DNA from: CAZCCC01 sp964497245
GTDB taxonomy: Bacteria; Patescibacteriota; Patescibacteriia; Buchananbacterales; UBA6539
DNA: 18,835 bases
Reading direction: 5' to 3'
NCBI GenBank assembly: GCA_964497245.1
Contig: CAZCCC010000026.1
Coordinates: 1-18,835, forward strand
The notes under the pieces were generated by a model. The model had not been told where the DNA came from. It searched no databases and saw only the letters and a list, made by a program, of their open reading frames with translations. A program made the position numbers and the translations under genes. This document shows positions 5,732-14,400 of the stretch, in pieces (positions within the stretch are counted from its first letter, which is position 1; each line of letters opens with the position of its first letter).

Positions 5732-5806
5732 TGGTTGCGGGAGGGGGATTTGCACCCCCGACCTCCAGGTTATGGGCCTGGCGAGCTGCTACTGCTCTAT
5801 CCCGCG
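5732..5806 (-). tRNA. Initiator tRNA-Met(CAT), atypical
   Basis: The acceptor stem CGCGGGA/TCCCGCA leaves the C1-A72 mismatch that marks bacterial initiator tRNAs, and CCA is encoded (5732-5734). The anticodon arm is CCAGG-CCCATAA-CCTGG. Oddities: position 33 is C instead of U, the first of the three initiator G-C pairs is A29-U41, the D loop has only seven bases (AGTAGCA) without GG, and the T loop is TGCAAAT with G in place of U55. The stems are otherwise well paired, so it looks functional. Confidence 0.92.
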
Positions 5807-5832
5807 TCATATAAATAACAATTAACTTGATT

Positions 5833-5861
5833 ATGATACTTTATAATTATTTTTCTGTCAA
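5833..5861 (-). promoter_or_regulatory. Promoter of the initiator/elongator tRNA-Met unit
   Basis: The minus strand reads TTGACA (5856-5861), a 17-base spacer, then TATCAT (5833-5838). Predicted start is about 20 bases before the mature 5' end of the initiator tRNA. The next tRNA and the GIY-YIG gene have no clear promoter of their own and are likely read from here. Confidence 0.78.
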
Positions 5862-5865
5862 CAGA

Positions 5866-6369
5866 TCAATAATTAATTTGCTCAAAATTTTTGTCAACTA
5901 TTTCTAAAGAAAATATTTTCTTATCAATATAGTCTTGAACCTCGTTTATTATATCATGATCCCTTAAAATACCCTGCTCTTTAAGTTTTTTAATTTCATC
6001 TATTGTAAACCATCTGGCGTCCATTATTTCTTCCGGATTAAAATTAAAATTTTCTGTAATCGGTTCAGCAGCAAAAATAAATTTTATCGGATGATGTATA
6101 TTGCCAGTTCTTTTACTTTTTTTAATCAATGAATAAACACCAAGCAGCCCGATGATTTTAATTTTTAATTCTGTCTCCTCTTCGGCTTCCCTCTTTGCCC
6201 CATCAATAATTTTTTCATATAAATCAATCCAGCCTGCCGGATGGTTCCAGCTTCCTTTGTCAACTACGGCTTCTTGAACCAATAAAAATTTATTATCTTT
6301 TTTGATAATACAGCCACCAACAACAAACGGCTGGGTTATTATTCTATTTTCTATAGGTATTGGCTTCAT
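5866..6369 (-). CDS. NUDIX hydrolase
   Basis: A 167-residue NUDIX-fold protein, expected to hydrolyse a nucleoside-diphosphate-linked substrate. The NUDIX box is complete at residues 46-68: GWIDLYE, seven residues, then REAEEET, with the last Gly replaced by Thr. The preceding WNHPAGW and following LLGVYSL and RWFTIDEI are typical of the family. Substrate cannot be told from sequence. The frame is open up to 6462, one base from tRNA-Leu, but that extension (NRGRGVEGFNIFNYKIFYN) is not NUDIX-like. I use the ATG at 6367-6369, where MKPIPIENRIITQPFVVGG begins; no Shine-Dalgarno is visible. It may be transcribed with tRNA-Leu upstream. Its TGA stop shows that UGA is a stop codon in this genome. 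Confidence 0.88.
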   Translation of the reverse strand: MKPIPIENRIITQPFVVGGCIIKKDNKFLLVQEAVVDKGSWNHPAGWIDLYEKIIDGAKREAEEETELKIKIIGLLGVYSLIKKSKRTGNIHHPIKFIFAAEPITENFNFNPEEIMDARWFTIDEIKKLKEQGILRDHDIINEVQDYIDKKIFSLEIVDKNFEQINY

Positions 6370-6463
6370 GTTATAAAATATTTTATAGTTAAAAATATTA
6401 AATCCTTCTACCCCACGCCCTCTATTTGGAAATAAAAAAATCCATAGTGCTTTGGACAACAAG

Positions 6464-6545
6464 TGCCCGAGGAGAGACTCGAACTCTCATTCCTTGCGGA
6501 ACACGATTTTGAGTCGTGCGTGTATACCAATTTCACCACTCGGGC
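6464..6545 (-). tRNA. tRNA-Leu(CAA)
   Basis: A class II tRNA: acceptor GCCCGAG/CTCGGGC, anticodon arm CACGA-CTCAAAA-TCGTG giving anticodon CAA, a long variable arm TTCCGCAAGGAA, T arm GAGAG-TTCGAGT-CTCTC, and discriminator A. CCA is not encoded. A weak four-pair hairpin (TCCA/TGGA) followed by seven T lies just downstream, around 6434-6457, and might terminate part of the transcripts. Confidence 0.95.
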
Positions 6546-6572
6546 ATTAAACATTTTTTATTTACCAAAATC

Positions 6573-6601
6573 AGAATAACAAAAAAGTAAATATTTGTCA
6601 A
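6573..6601 (-). promoter_or_regulatory. tRNA-Leu promoter
   Basis: The minus strand reads TTGACA (6596-6601), a 17-base spacer ending in TGT, then TATTCT (6573-6578), giving an extended -10. The predicted start is about 20 bases before the tRNA 5' end. The divergent plus-strand membrane gene begins only 58 bases away. Confidence 0.75.
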
Positions 6602-6659
6602 AAATAATATAAATTACAAAATCGTAAAAATATGATAATATTAAAATACTTTAAAAATT

Positions 6660-7130
6660 ATGTTTCTAACAGTACATGCAACAGTCGGGGCAATAATAGG
6701 CCAATATAGCCCAAATATTTGGCTTGCTTTTATTTTCGGAGTTATTTCTCATTATTTGCTTGACGCAATTCCTCATGGAGATGAAACGCTGGGTGGAAAA
6801 GATAAAAAAAATGTTTCAAAAAAAGACATAATATTTATAATAAAAATTGCTTCTCTTGATGGAACTACAATGAGCATTTTTTTAGCATACCTTTATTTTC
6901 AGGGTTTTATAAATATCTCATTGCCAATTTTAGCAGGGGTGGCTGGAAGTATTGTACCAGATTTTATGAATGGAATTTATCTTTTGACTAAAAGTAAATT
7001 TCTGGAAAAATCCTCTCTCTTTCATTTTAATCTGCATTTTATTTTTAAAACTTCCGTATCTTTAAAAGTTGGACTGGTGATCCAATTTATATTTCTTTTA
7101 GTTGCTACTTCTATAATTATATACTTCTAA
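6660..7130 (+). CDS. Polytopic membrane protein with a histidine/aspartate metal-site pattern
   Basis: A 156-residue protein with about four hydrophobic segments (roughly 6-35, 60-82, 85-110 and 132-156). Conserved-looking polar residues are buried in it: H6, then HYLLD (31-35) and PHGDE (38-42), with a later DG and PDF. This layout resembles the YdjM-type family of membrane-bound predicted metal-dependent hydrolases, though the fit is from memory of the H...HxxxD...PH.D pattern. Substrate unknown. It is the only plus-strand gene between rel and smpB and stands alone; upstream TTACAA and TAATAT about 16 bases apart are a weak promoter candidate. The 3' end converges on the M16 peptidase gene. 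Confidence 0.75.
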   Translation: MFLTVHATVGAIIGQYSPNIWLAFIFGVISHYLLDAIPHGDETLGGKDKKNVSKKDIIFIIKIASLDGTTMSIFLAYLYFQGFINISLPILAGVAGSIVPDFMNGIYLLTKSKFLEKSSLFHFNLHFIFKTSVSLKVGLVIQFIFLLVATSIIIYF

Positions 7131-7167
7131 AAGTTTTGTAAATATTATGAATTATCCCGCCAAAAAG

Positions 7168-7206
7168 GTGGTAATTATAATTAAAAATTTTAAAAAAAAT
7201 TACCAC
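7168..7206. terminator. Inverted repeat between convergent genes
   Basis: GTGGTAATT (7168-7176) and AATTACCAC (7198-7206) form a 9-bp perfect stem around an AT-only loop of 21 bases. It sits between the convergent membrane-protein and M16-peptidase genes. There is no clean T-run, so a bidirectional terminator role is plausible but weak. Confidence 0.4.
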
Positions 7207-7226
7207 GATTATTTATCTATAAAAAT

Positions 7227-8495
7227 CTAGAATTTAAGCAACTTTGTAAATTCATCTTTATTTTTGAATGGTCCAATCATTGCCAAATTTAATTTCTTTT
7301 CAACAAAAATCTCTTCTGCAACCTTTTTGATTTGATCAGATTTTACATCAAAAATTTTTTTAATTCTCTGTTCAGGAGTATATATTTTTTTTAAAAGTAA
7401 TTCTTGTTTGGCAAACCAATCTGCCATATTTCCCGAATCTTCAAGCTCTAAAACCAACTTGCCTCTTATAAATTGCTTGGCGGATTGAAGCTCTGATTCG
7501 GTGACTCCATATTGTTTTATTTTTTTTAATTCTTCCAAAATCAAGCTTATGGCTTTTTTTGTTTTTTCTTTATCTAATCCAGACTGAATCAAAAAAGCGC
7601 TAATATCATTATAGACATCAAGATCAGCTTTAATGTAGTAGGCTAAACCATTTTTTTCCCTTACAATGGAAAAAAGCCTTGAACTCATATTGCCTCCCAA
7701 AATAACAACCAAAAGATAAAGTGCAAAAAGCCTTGGATCATTAAGAGGATAGGCCGGAAAGCCAATTCCGAGTTGCACCTGCTCTGTTTCCTTGAATTTA
7801 ATATTGACTCTGGGTTTACTCTGACTAATTTTAACTTTTGGGAAATTAGTCTTTTTACCCTTTTTAGCATTTTGGAAAAAATACTTTTTACAAAGATTTT
7901 TGACTTTATTAATTTCAAACTTTCCTGAAACTCCTAAAACAATATTTCTTGGCTTATAATATCTATCGCGGTATCTAATTATTTCTTTTCTTGGAATATT
8001 TTTTATAACCGACTTTGGTCCTGATATCAGCTGACCCAAAGAATTATTTCCGAAAAGCGTCTGCTCAAACATTGCCGGAAGAAACATTATCGGATTGTCT
8101 TCATACATATTTATTTCTTCAATAATTACTCCCCTTTCTTTTTGAATTTCATTCTCGTCAAAAATTGAATTGAAAATTATGTCGGATAAAATGTCAAACG
8201 CCAATCCAATATTTTCATAAGCTATTTTGACATAATAGCCGGTATGATCTTTGGCCGTAAAAGCATTAAATTCAGCGCCAACTGAATCAAGTTCTTTGGT
8301 AATATCCAAGCTAGTTGGACGTTTTTTCGTGCCTTTAAACATTAAATGCTCAATAAAATGGGATACACCATTTATTCTTTTGTCTTCATAGCGAGAACCG
8401 ACAGGTAACAATATTAAAACAGTAACCGCTTTTGTTTCTTTTAGCGGTGTGGCAACAAGAGTTAATCCATTTTTAAATTTTATTTTTTGATACAT
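7227..8495 (-). CDS. M16 family zinc peptidase (pitrilysin/processing-peptidase type)
   Basis: A 422-residue metallopeptidase of the M16B type. The inverted zinc motif HFIEH is at 46-50 (H46, E49, H50), and the third ligand is expected at the glutamates of VIIEEINMYEDNP (126-127). The C-terminal half-domain carries the family's substrate-pocket R/Y-like signature (GNMSSRLFSIVREKNGLAYYI). The length fits a single-chain member that works as a dimer of two-domain subunits, as in small bacterial processing peptidases. No signal peptide is seen, so it is probably cytoplasmic, degrading peptides. It is the last gene of a tight operon, 11 bases after the unknown protein, itself one base after glycyl-tRNA synthetase. 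Start is MYQKIKFKNGLTLVA, the usual opening strand. Confidence 0.95.
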   Translation of the reverse strand: MYQKIKFKNGLTLVATPLKETKAVTVLILLPVGSRYEDKRINGVSHFIEHLMFKGTKKRPTSLDITKELDSVGAEFNAFTAKDHTGYYVKIAYENIGLAFDILSDIIFNSIFDENEIQKERGVIIEEINMYEDNPIMFLPAMFEQTLFGNNSLGQLISGPKSVIKNIPRKEIIRYRDRYYKPRNIVLGVSGKFEINKVKNLCKKYFFQNAKKGKKTNFPKVKISQSKPRVNIKFKETEQVQLGIGFPAYPLNDPRLFALYLLVVILGGNMSSRLFSIVREKNGLAYYIKADLDVYNDISAFLIQSGLDKEKTKKAISLILEELKKIKQYGVTESELQSAKQFIRGKLVLELEDSGNMADWFAKQELLLKKIYTPEQRIKKIFDVKSDQIKKVAEEIFVEKKLNLAMIGPFKNKDEFTKLLKF

Positions 8496-8506
8496 AACAA
8501 AAAACT

Positions 8507-9328
8507 CTACGAAAAAAATCTTTTTTCTTTAAAATCAAAACGTTTTTTTAATTCAATAATTGAATTCATTGAGTTTTCATCGCCAACTGCAATCCCTATT
8601 TTATTAACATCAAGTCTTTGAACTACACTAAAAAAATCGGGGTGATTTTTTAAATAATCAAATGCGGCCTTAGGATCTTGCGGTAAATTTCTAAGATTGT
8701 CTGCAAAATCTTCAAAATTATAATCGTCTTCAATAATGCAATTTTGAAAATCGGCCGCCAATTCTGAAAAAGATTTAGCCTTTACTTCCCCATCAAAAGA
8801 CTGACTGCGTGAAAGAATGCCACGCCCTTTACTGTATACCAAATCACCACTATCCAAAATTAAAGTGGAACAACTTCTCAAATATTCTTCCGGATCATCG
8901 GCCATTATAGTTTTTGTCCTTTCATTGGCTAAATAACTTTCTGTTTGTGGTACAACAAACATCTCTATCGGCAATTTTTTCAGCCTACCGGCCATAATAT
9001 CTCTTTCCTGGTCAATTCTTTGATTCCAATCCAGATCTTTCTTATCTGTAATTTCAGGATATTTTTTTATAAAAGCGGTTTTACTGAATTCTCCCCAGCC
9101 CAGCTTAACTAATATTTTTCTTCCCAATTTGTCAACGGCCAAAGTATATAATGAAGCACCATCACCAGAAAAATTTTCATGGTTATCTTGATTGGAAGAC
9201 AAAACAATTTCACCAAGAGAACTATGAAAATAATTTGAAGCTAATTCTGAAATTCTAGTCAAATTTTTTCTATTTTCATCTTCTGGTTCTAAGTCAAACT
9301 CCAAATCATTAGACCTTTTTTCAGTCAT
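8507..9328 (-). CDS. Conserved-looking protein of unknown function
   Basis: A 273-residue soluble protein without signal peptide or membrane segments. The first 25 residues are acidic and polar. Residues 60-150 contain alternating strands (SLYTLAVDKLGRKILVKLGW) and a helix (QRIDQERDIMAGRLKKL) followed by FVVPQTESYLAN, loosely reminiscent of the N-lobe of kinase-like folds, but I see no catalytic motif and do not assign one. The C-terminal part (FEDFADNLRNLPQDPKAAFD) is helical. It starts one base after the stop of the glycyl-tRNA synthetase gene with a GGA about 8 bases upstream, so translation is probably coupled. It precedes the M16 peptidase gene by 11 bases. Real gene: confident. Function: unknown. 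Confidence 0.8.
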   Translation of the reverse strand: MTEKRSNDLEFDLEPEDENRKNLTRISELASNYFHSSLGEIVLSSNQDNHENFSGDGASLYTLAVDKLGRKILVKLGWGEFSKTAFIKKYPEITDKKDLDWNQRIDQERDIMAGRLKKLPIEMFVVPQTESYLANERTKTIMADDPEEYLRSCSTLILDSGDLVYSKGRGILSRSQSFDGEVKAKSFSELAADFQNCIIEDDYNFEDFADNLRNLPQDPKAAFDYLKNHPDFFSVVQRLDVNKIGIAVGDENSMNSIIELKKRFDFKEKRFFS

Positions 9329-9329
9329 A

Positions 9330-10727
9330 TTATTCCAATTTATCCTTAAAATAATTAATTAATTCCGCTAATTTAATTCTTTCTTGCTTCATTGTATCGC
9401 GATCGCGGACAGTTACGGCTTTATCGTTTTGTGTTTCAAAATCAACTGTTACACAATAAGGCGTTCCAATTTCATCCTGACGCCGATAGCGCTTACCGAT
9501 TGAACCTGTCGCATCATATTGGCAAAACCAATTTTGGCGTAAAGAATCAAAAATATCCAAAGCAGGCTTGGTTAATTCTTCTTTTTTAGATAAAGGCAAA
9601 ACGGCAACTTTTACTGGTGCAATTTTTTTGTCAAATTTCATTACCACCTCAAGATCTTTTACCGACTCGGTAGTTTCGGTTCGACCTCCTTTGATTTCGG
9701 TATAAGCATCAACTAAAACCGCCAGAGTAGAACGATCAGCTCCGGCAGAAGGCTCAATTACATAAGGAATAAACTTATTTCCTGTTTCGTCGGTATAATC
9801 AAGATTTTCACCGGAAAATTTTGAATGCTGACTTAAATCAAAATCCCTGCGATTAGAAACTCCCTCAAGTTCAGACCAACCGGCAAAAGGAAAATTATAT
9901 TCAATGTCAGAGCAAGCTTTAGCATAATGAGCCAATTCATCTTTCTCGTGATCTCTTAATCTTAAATTTTCCTTTTTAATATTCAATACATCAATATACC
10001 ATTTCAATCTTTGATCAAGCCAATATCTATAATATTTATCTGAATCTTTTGGACTGCAAAAATATTCACATTCCATTTGTTCAAATTCCCGCGTTCGAAA
10101 AATAAAATTGCCTGGAGTCACTTCATTGCGAAAAGATTTTCCTATCTGAGCAATCCCAAATGGCAATTTCATTCTCATTGAATCTTTTACATTTTTAAAA
10201 TTAACAAAAATTCCTTGAGCGGTTTCTGGCCTTAAATAAACCACTGCACTTTCCTCTTCAATCGGCCCCATAAAAGTCTTGAACATCAAATTGAATTTTC
10301 GTTCTTCAGTAAGTTCTCCTCCACAATCAGGACAAACAACTGGCTCTTCTTTGGGCTTTTGCTTCATTGTTCCCAAATCAGGCTTAACCGAAGAAGGTAT
10401 TAATAAATGATCAGCTCTGAAGCGTTTTTTACACTTTTTACAATCAACCAAAGGATCGGTAAAACTTTTTAAATGTCCCGAAGCTTCCCAAATTTTTGGA
10501 TGCATTAATATTGAAGAATCAAATCCAAGAATATCACTTCTCTTTTGGACCATCTCTTTCCACCACAATCTTTTTATATTATTTTTCAATTCAACGCCTA
10601 AAGGACCATAATCATAAAAAGAATTAAGGCCCCCATAGATTTCAGAAGATTGAAAAAGAAAGCCTCGCCTTTTGCAAAGTGAGACCAACTTGCTCATTAA
10701 ATCCATTTTTTTGTCTTGTTTTTTCAT
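9330..10727 (-). CDS. glyS: Glycyl-tRNA synthetase, dimeric alpha2 type
   Basis: A 465-residue class II synthetase that charges tRNA-Gly. It is the single-chain homodimer type related to archaeal/eukaryotic GlyRS, not the bacterial alpha2-beta2 form. Visible are the N-terminal KRRGFLFQSSEIYGGLNSFYDYGPLG, a four-cysteine zinc site (C96, C99, C132, C135), RPETAQGIF (166-174), the motif-2 RNE segment (SFRNEVTPGNFIFRTREFEQ), motif 3 in EPSAGADRSTLAVL, and a C-terminal anticodon-binding domain. Length matches the family. It heads a three-gene operon with an unknown protein and an M16 peptidase. The promoter -10 lies 6 bases before the ATG, so a leaderless mRNA is predicted; in-frame Met at residues 1, 8 and 11 leave some doubt about the start. 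Confidence 0.97.
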   Translation of the reverse strand: MKKQDKKMDLMSKLVSLCKRRGFLFQSSEIYGGLNSFYDYGPLGVELKNNIKRLWWKEMVQKRSDILGFDSSILMHPKIWEASGHLKSFTDPLVDCKKCKKRFRADHLLIPSSVKPDLGTMKQKPKEEPVVCPDCGGELTEERKFNLMFKTFMGPIEEESAVVYLRPETAQGIFVNFKNVKDSMRMKLPFGIAQIGKSFRNEVTPGNFIFRTREFEQMECEYFCSPKDSDKYYRYWLDQRLKWYIDVLNIKKENLRLRDHEKDELAHYAKACSDIEYNFPFAGWSELEGVSNRRDFDLSQHSKFSGENLDYTDETGNKFIPYVIEPSAGADRSTLAVLVDAYTEIKGGRTETTESVKDLEVVMKFDKKIAPVKVAVLPLSKKEELTKPALDIFDSLRQNWFCQYDATGSIGKRYRRQDEIGTPYCVTVDFETQNDKAVTVRDRDTMKQERIKLAELINYFKDKLE

Positions 10728-10733
10728 AAAAAA

Positions 10734-10762
10734 ATCTTAACTTATTTTAATGTTTAAGTCAA
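10734..10762 (-). promoter_or_regulatory. Glycyl-tRNA synthetase operon promoter predicting a leaderless mRNA
   Basis: The minus strand reads TTGACT (10757-10762), a 17-base spacer, then TAAGAT (10734-10739). Six bases of T (10728-10733) separate the -10 from the ATG, so transcription should begin at or within a base of the start codon. The geometry is the same as at parA. Confidence 0.7.
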
Positions 10763-10809
10763 CAATATTAATTAATTAAACTATTTTAATTTCTTCCAAA
10801 ACAAAATCT

Positions 10810-11376
10810 TTATCCTGCCAGCAAAAAAACAGCCAAAGCGCTGGTAAATGCAACCGTTATATTATCATCAACCCTTAAATCAAAGCTTTCAACAATACCG
10901 GCGGCAATTGACGCTTTAGCACCCAAAAAAAACGCTTGAGACAAGCCCATCTCCGGGATCATCCACTTCAAAAAAACAAAAGCACCAAAAGAACCGAAAA
11001 TTATAAAAGAGATTGTGCCCGGATAAGTTTTTTTCTTATTCCACGGAAGACTAAAGCCTTTAAATTTTTTACCGATCAGTGTCGCCATTCCATCTCCTAA
11101 AGCTAAAATTGCCCAACTGGCCGCAGCTACATATGGAGGAAAAATCAACACAATAACCAATAGGGCTAAAAAATAATAAAAGCCGCCGTTAATTTTATTT
11201 TTTTCATAGACCCGATAAAGATATTTTTTAATCCTAGACTTTGGCACTAAAAATAATGACAACAAAAGCAATAGAAATAAAATACCGGCAATATATACAC
11301 GGTCAACATACTTGAAAAAAAAAGCGAGGAATAAAAGTAAAATATGAATAATCTGTCTTTTTTCTTCGGTAAACAT
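10810..11376 (-). CDS. Polyprenol/phytol kinase-like membrane enzyme (SEC59/DGK1/VTE5 family)
   Basis: A 188-residue polytopic membrane protein with about five to six hydrophobic segments. It carries the signature of the CTP-dependent lipid kinases (dolichol kinase SEC59, yeast DGK1, plant VTE5) and related cytidylyltransferase-like proteins: GDGMATLIGKKFK (94-106), NKKKTYPGTISF (113-124) and ESFDLRVDDNITV (163-175), including the DDN that closes the site. It should phosphorylate a lipid alcohol at the membrane, perhaps recycling polyprenol or making a lipid precursor; the substrate is not determinable. It lies 51 bases behind the large cysteine-rich protein on the same strand and is probably the last gene of the envelope operon. 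Confidence 0.85.
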   Translation of the reverse strand: MFTEEKRQIIHILLLFLAFFFKYVDRVYIAGILFLLLLLSLFLVPKSRIKKYLYRVYEKNKINGGFYYFLALLVIVLIFPPYVAAASWAILALGDGMATLIGKKFKGFSLPWNKKKTYPGTISFIIFGSFGAFVFLKWMIPEMGLSQAFFLGAKASIAAGIVESFDLRVDDNITVAFTSALAVFLLAG

Positions 11377-11427
11377 GGGTTAGAAAAAATTAAAGTCTAA
11401 AAATTTCTTTATTTTCTTAATTTATAC

Positions 11428-14400
11428 TTAACCAAAAATACTTTTTTCAGGCGGTGGTGGCAAAGGCTTTTCCTCTTTTTCTTTTAAAAAATCATTTTTA
11501 TCCGAATCATTTTGACTGATCAATTTTTGGTCTTTTTTTAAATCAGGGATGAGTGTCTGGCCGATTTGAAAAGCTTCATCCAATAAAGGATTTTTTATGT
11601 CTTCCTCTCCTGATTTGCTTTTGGATTCTAAAAGTGTTTCAAGGGATTCACGCCCAACTTCTGACTCATAATCTTTGTCTGATAATGTTTTGACTTCCAA
11701 ACCTTTTTTGAAATTACCGCTGCTTCCTTTTACTTCCTGATCTTTACTTGTTAAAGTTTCTTCTTTGTGTGGTTGCAATGACTGCTTTTGCTCTTTATTC
11801 TTAAATTCGTCTAATTGGTTTATCTCACTTTTTTCCAAATTATTTTCGACTAACCCAATATCCATTGAAATAGCGGTTTCTTCATCACCGGTTAAATCAA
11901 TATCCATACTTTTATAATTTTGATATCCTGACTTGTCAACAGTCAAATAATAAATATTATTATTAACTAAGAATGAATAACGGCCGGTTGAATCAGTAAT
12001 CCTGGTTTCCAAAAGCTTGTTGTACTTTCTATCATAAATTCTAACAACTGCATTCTTGACTGGTTTTTTAGATAATTTATCAAAAACTTTACCCCAGCTC
12101 TTAGGCGCTTTTTTAAAGCCAAGCCTGTAAAACAATACGAAAAGAAGAAAATGAATTCCTAAAAAACCAAAAGTTAACCAACCGGGACTTATTATTACTG
12201 AAATTAAAGCTAAGGGAACAGCTGAAAAAGCTACGATATACTGAAGTTTCCTTAAATATTTAATGACTATTATTCTACCGGCTGTCATGACTTTTTCCTG
12301 AGGATCTATTGGTATATTATATGCTATTGATGATTGCCTTTTGGTTATTTCAATTGGCTGACCATGGTATAAATCTAAATATTTTGCATCCTTATTTTCT
12401 TTTTTAAGATATTTTGTCGGAAAATCAAATCTAGGTTTAGTTACAACAATATAATATCTGCCTATATCTACTAAAAAACTATAACGTCCAATTTTATCGG
12501 TTACTCTGGATTGGATAAGCTGGGCGTTTTCTTTTTTATAAAGCCGGACAATTGCCAAATCCACCGGCTGCTTAGTCAGAGAATTATACACAATACCCCA
12601 TTTTTTTCGGCGCCGGCGGAATAAAAAGGCAAACGGCTGAGTAATAAAATATTGAAGGTATGATAAAAAATTAAAAAACGAAAAGGTGGCAAAAGTATTT
12701 ACCGCAACTGCGGTAATTAGAATCGGCGTTGCCACCCTGTTTATTTGTTCAACTTGGGGATCATTTATAATCGCAAATATTTTTTCAGCCGCTTTAATTA
12801 AACTAAATTCGCTATTATCATACGGACTGAAACATCCAGGATCTTCGGGATAGTCAATAAAACCATCACCGTCATTATCTATCCCATCCATGCATTCAGG
12901 CAAATAAAATTTTAAGCTGGGCGGAAAACCACAGTCAATAGGACAATTAATTGCATCTTCTCCACTGTCAACTTCACATATTTTATTTCCGCAGCATGGT
13001 GAGATGGTTTCACAGATACATTGCTGCAAATTTATTCTTTGACAGATTCCGCAGGCAATAACACAATCATCAACACAAGATATTTTATCTGGAGGAGGGT
13101 ACAAGGAATAAGGGCAATTATTCAAATCTCGATAAGTTCTTGTTTGGATTCCATTAATACATTCTGACCAGCCGCTTGGCAGCCAATTAGGGATGCAAAT
13201 TGGAAAACAATCTTGCGGGCAATTATTTTCATCTTCCCCCATTTCACAAATTAAATTACCGCAACAAGGAACTAAATTTTCGCAAATGCACTGTTCCAAA
13301 TTAATTGTCTGACATATACCACAGGAAATCTCACAACCGGGCAGGCAACTTCTGATCTCATCTGGTCTATTTAAATTATTTCCGCAAGCGTGCTGATCAT
13401 AGCATTGGCGATTTTCAATTCCATTAACACAGGGTCCCCATTCATCGCACTGCCAACTGGGAATACAATCTAATATGCAATCTTGAGGGCAGCTGATATA
13501 ATCTTCCGGCGGAGTTGACCAATATTCACAGATACCGTTGCCGCAGCAAGGAACTACATCTTCACAAATACATAAGTCAATATTAAGTATCTGACACGGT
13601 CCGCAAAATAAGGTGCAAATTTCATCAGGGCTACATGTTCTGCTAGTAGGCAAAACCGGCTGAAAATTCCAGCAGACATTACTGTTTATCCATTCACAAA
13701 TTCTGGTTTGAATTCCACTTTGTGGACATTCTAATGGCTGCCAAGGAGTACAAGAATAAATAGCCTCGCAATAGCAATCCGGATCCAAATAATCAATTAA
13801 GCCATTTCCGTTATCATCAATCCCATTATCACAAATTTCAATCTGCCTCCAATTTGTTCTAAAAGATCCTGAAACTTGACTTTGTTGAGAATTATTATCA
13901 CTTCTTACCGCAGTTATTCTGTAATTGTAGACTGTATTAAACAAAAGATTGGAGATTGTTTGGGAATAATTTGTCCCAGAAATACCCTCCCGGGAATTAT
14001 CCCAGCTACTACCGGCTTTTCGCCATTCAAGAATAGAATTACTTTCTAAATTAGTTGCCCAATTTATCACTGCCGAAAAATCAGTAATTGTTGACAATGG
14101 TACACCATGACTTATTATTGCAAAAATTATCTTACAGTCAGCAGAGCAACCGGGACTGTTGGGCGGTTCACACTCTTCTTCAGGCCGATTAATTATTCCA
14201 TCTCCACAATAAGGCACAAAAATACATTGACCACTTATACATTCTTGATTTGGATCGCATGAACCACATAACCCGCCACAGCCATCAGGCCCGCATTCTT
14301 TTCCTGTACAATTTGGGGTGCATCCGCCCTTGTTGTGAACCAAATAGCTTTGGGCAAAATAATTATGATTGCCAGCCACTTCTAAATTATATACAAAAAA

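Noticed and set aside
6370..6462. Longer NUDIX protein starting beside tRNA-Leu
   Set aside because: The 31 extra residues show no family similarity and would place the start one base from the tRNA 3' end.
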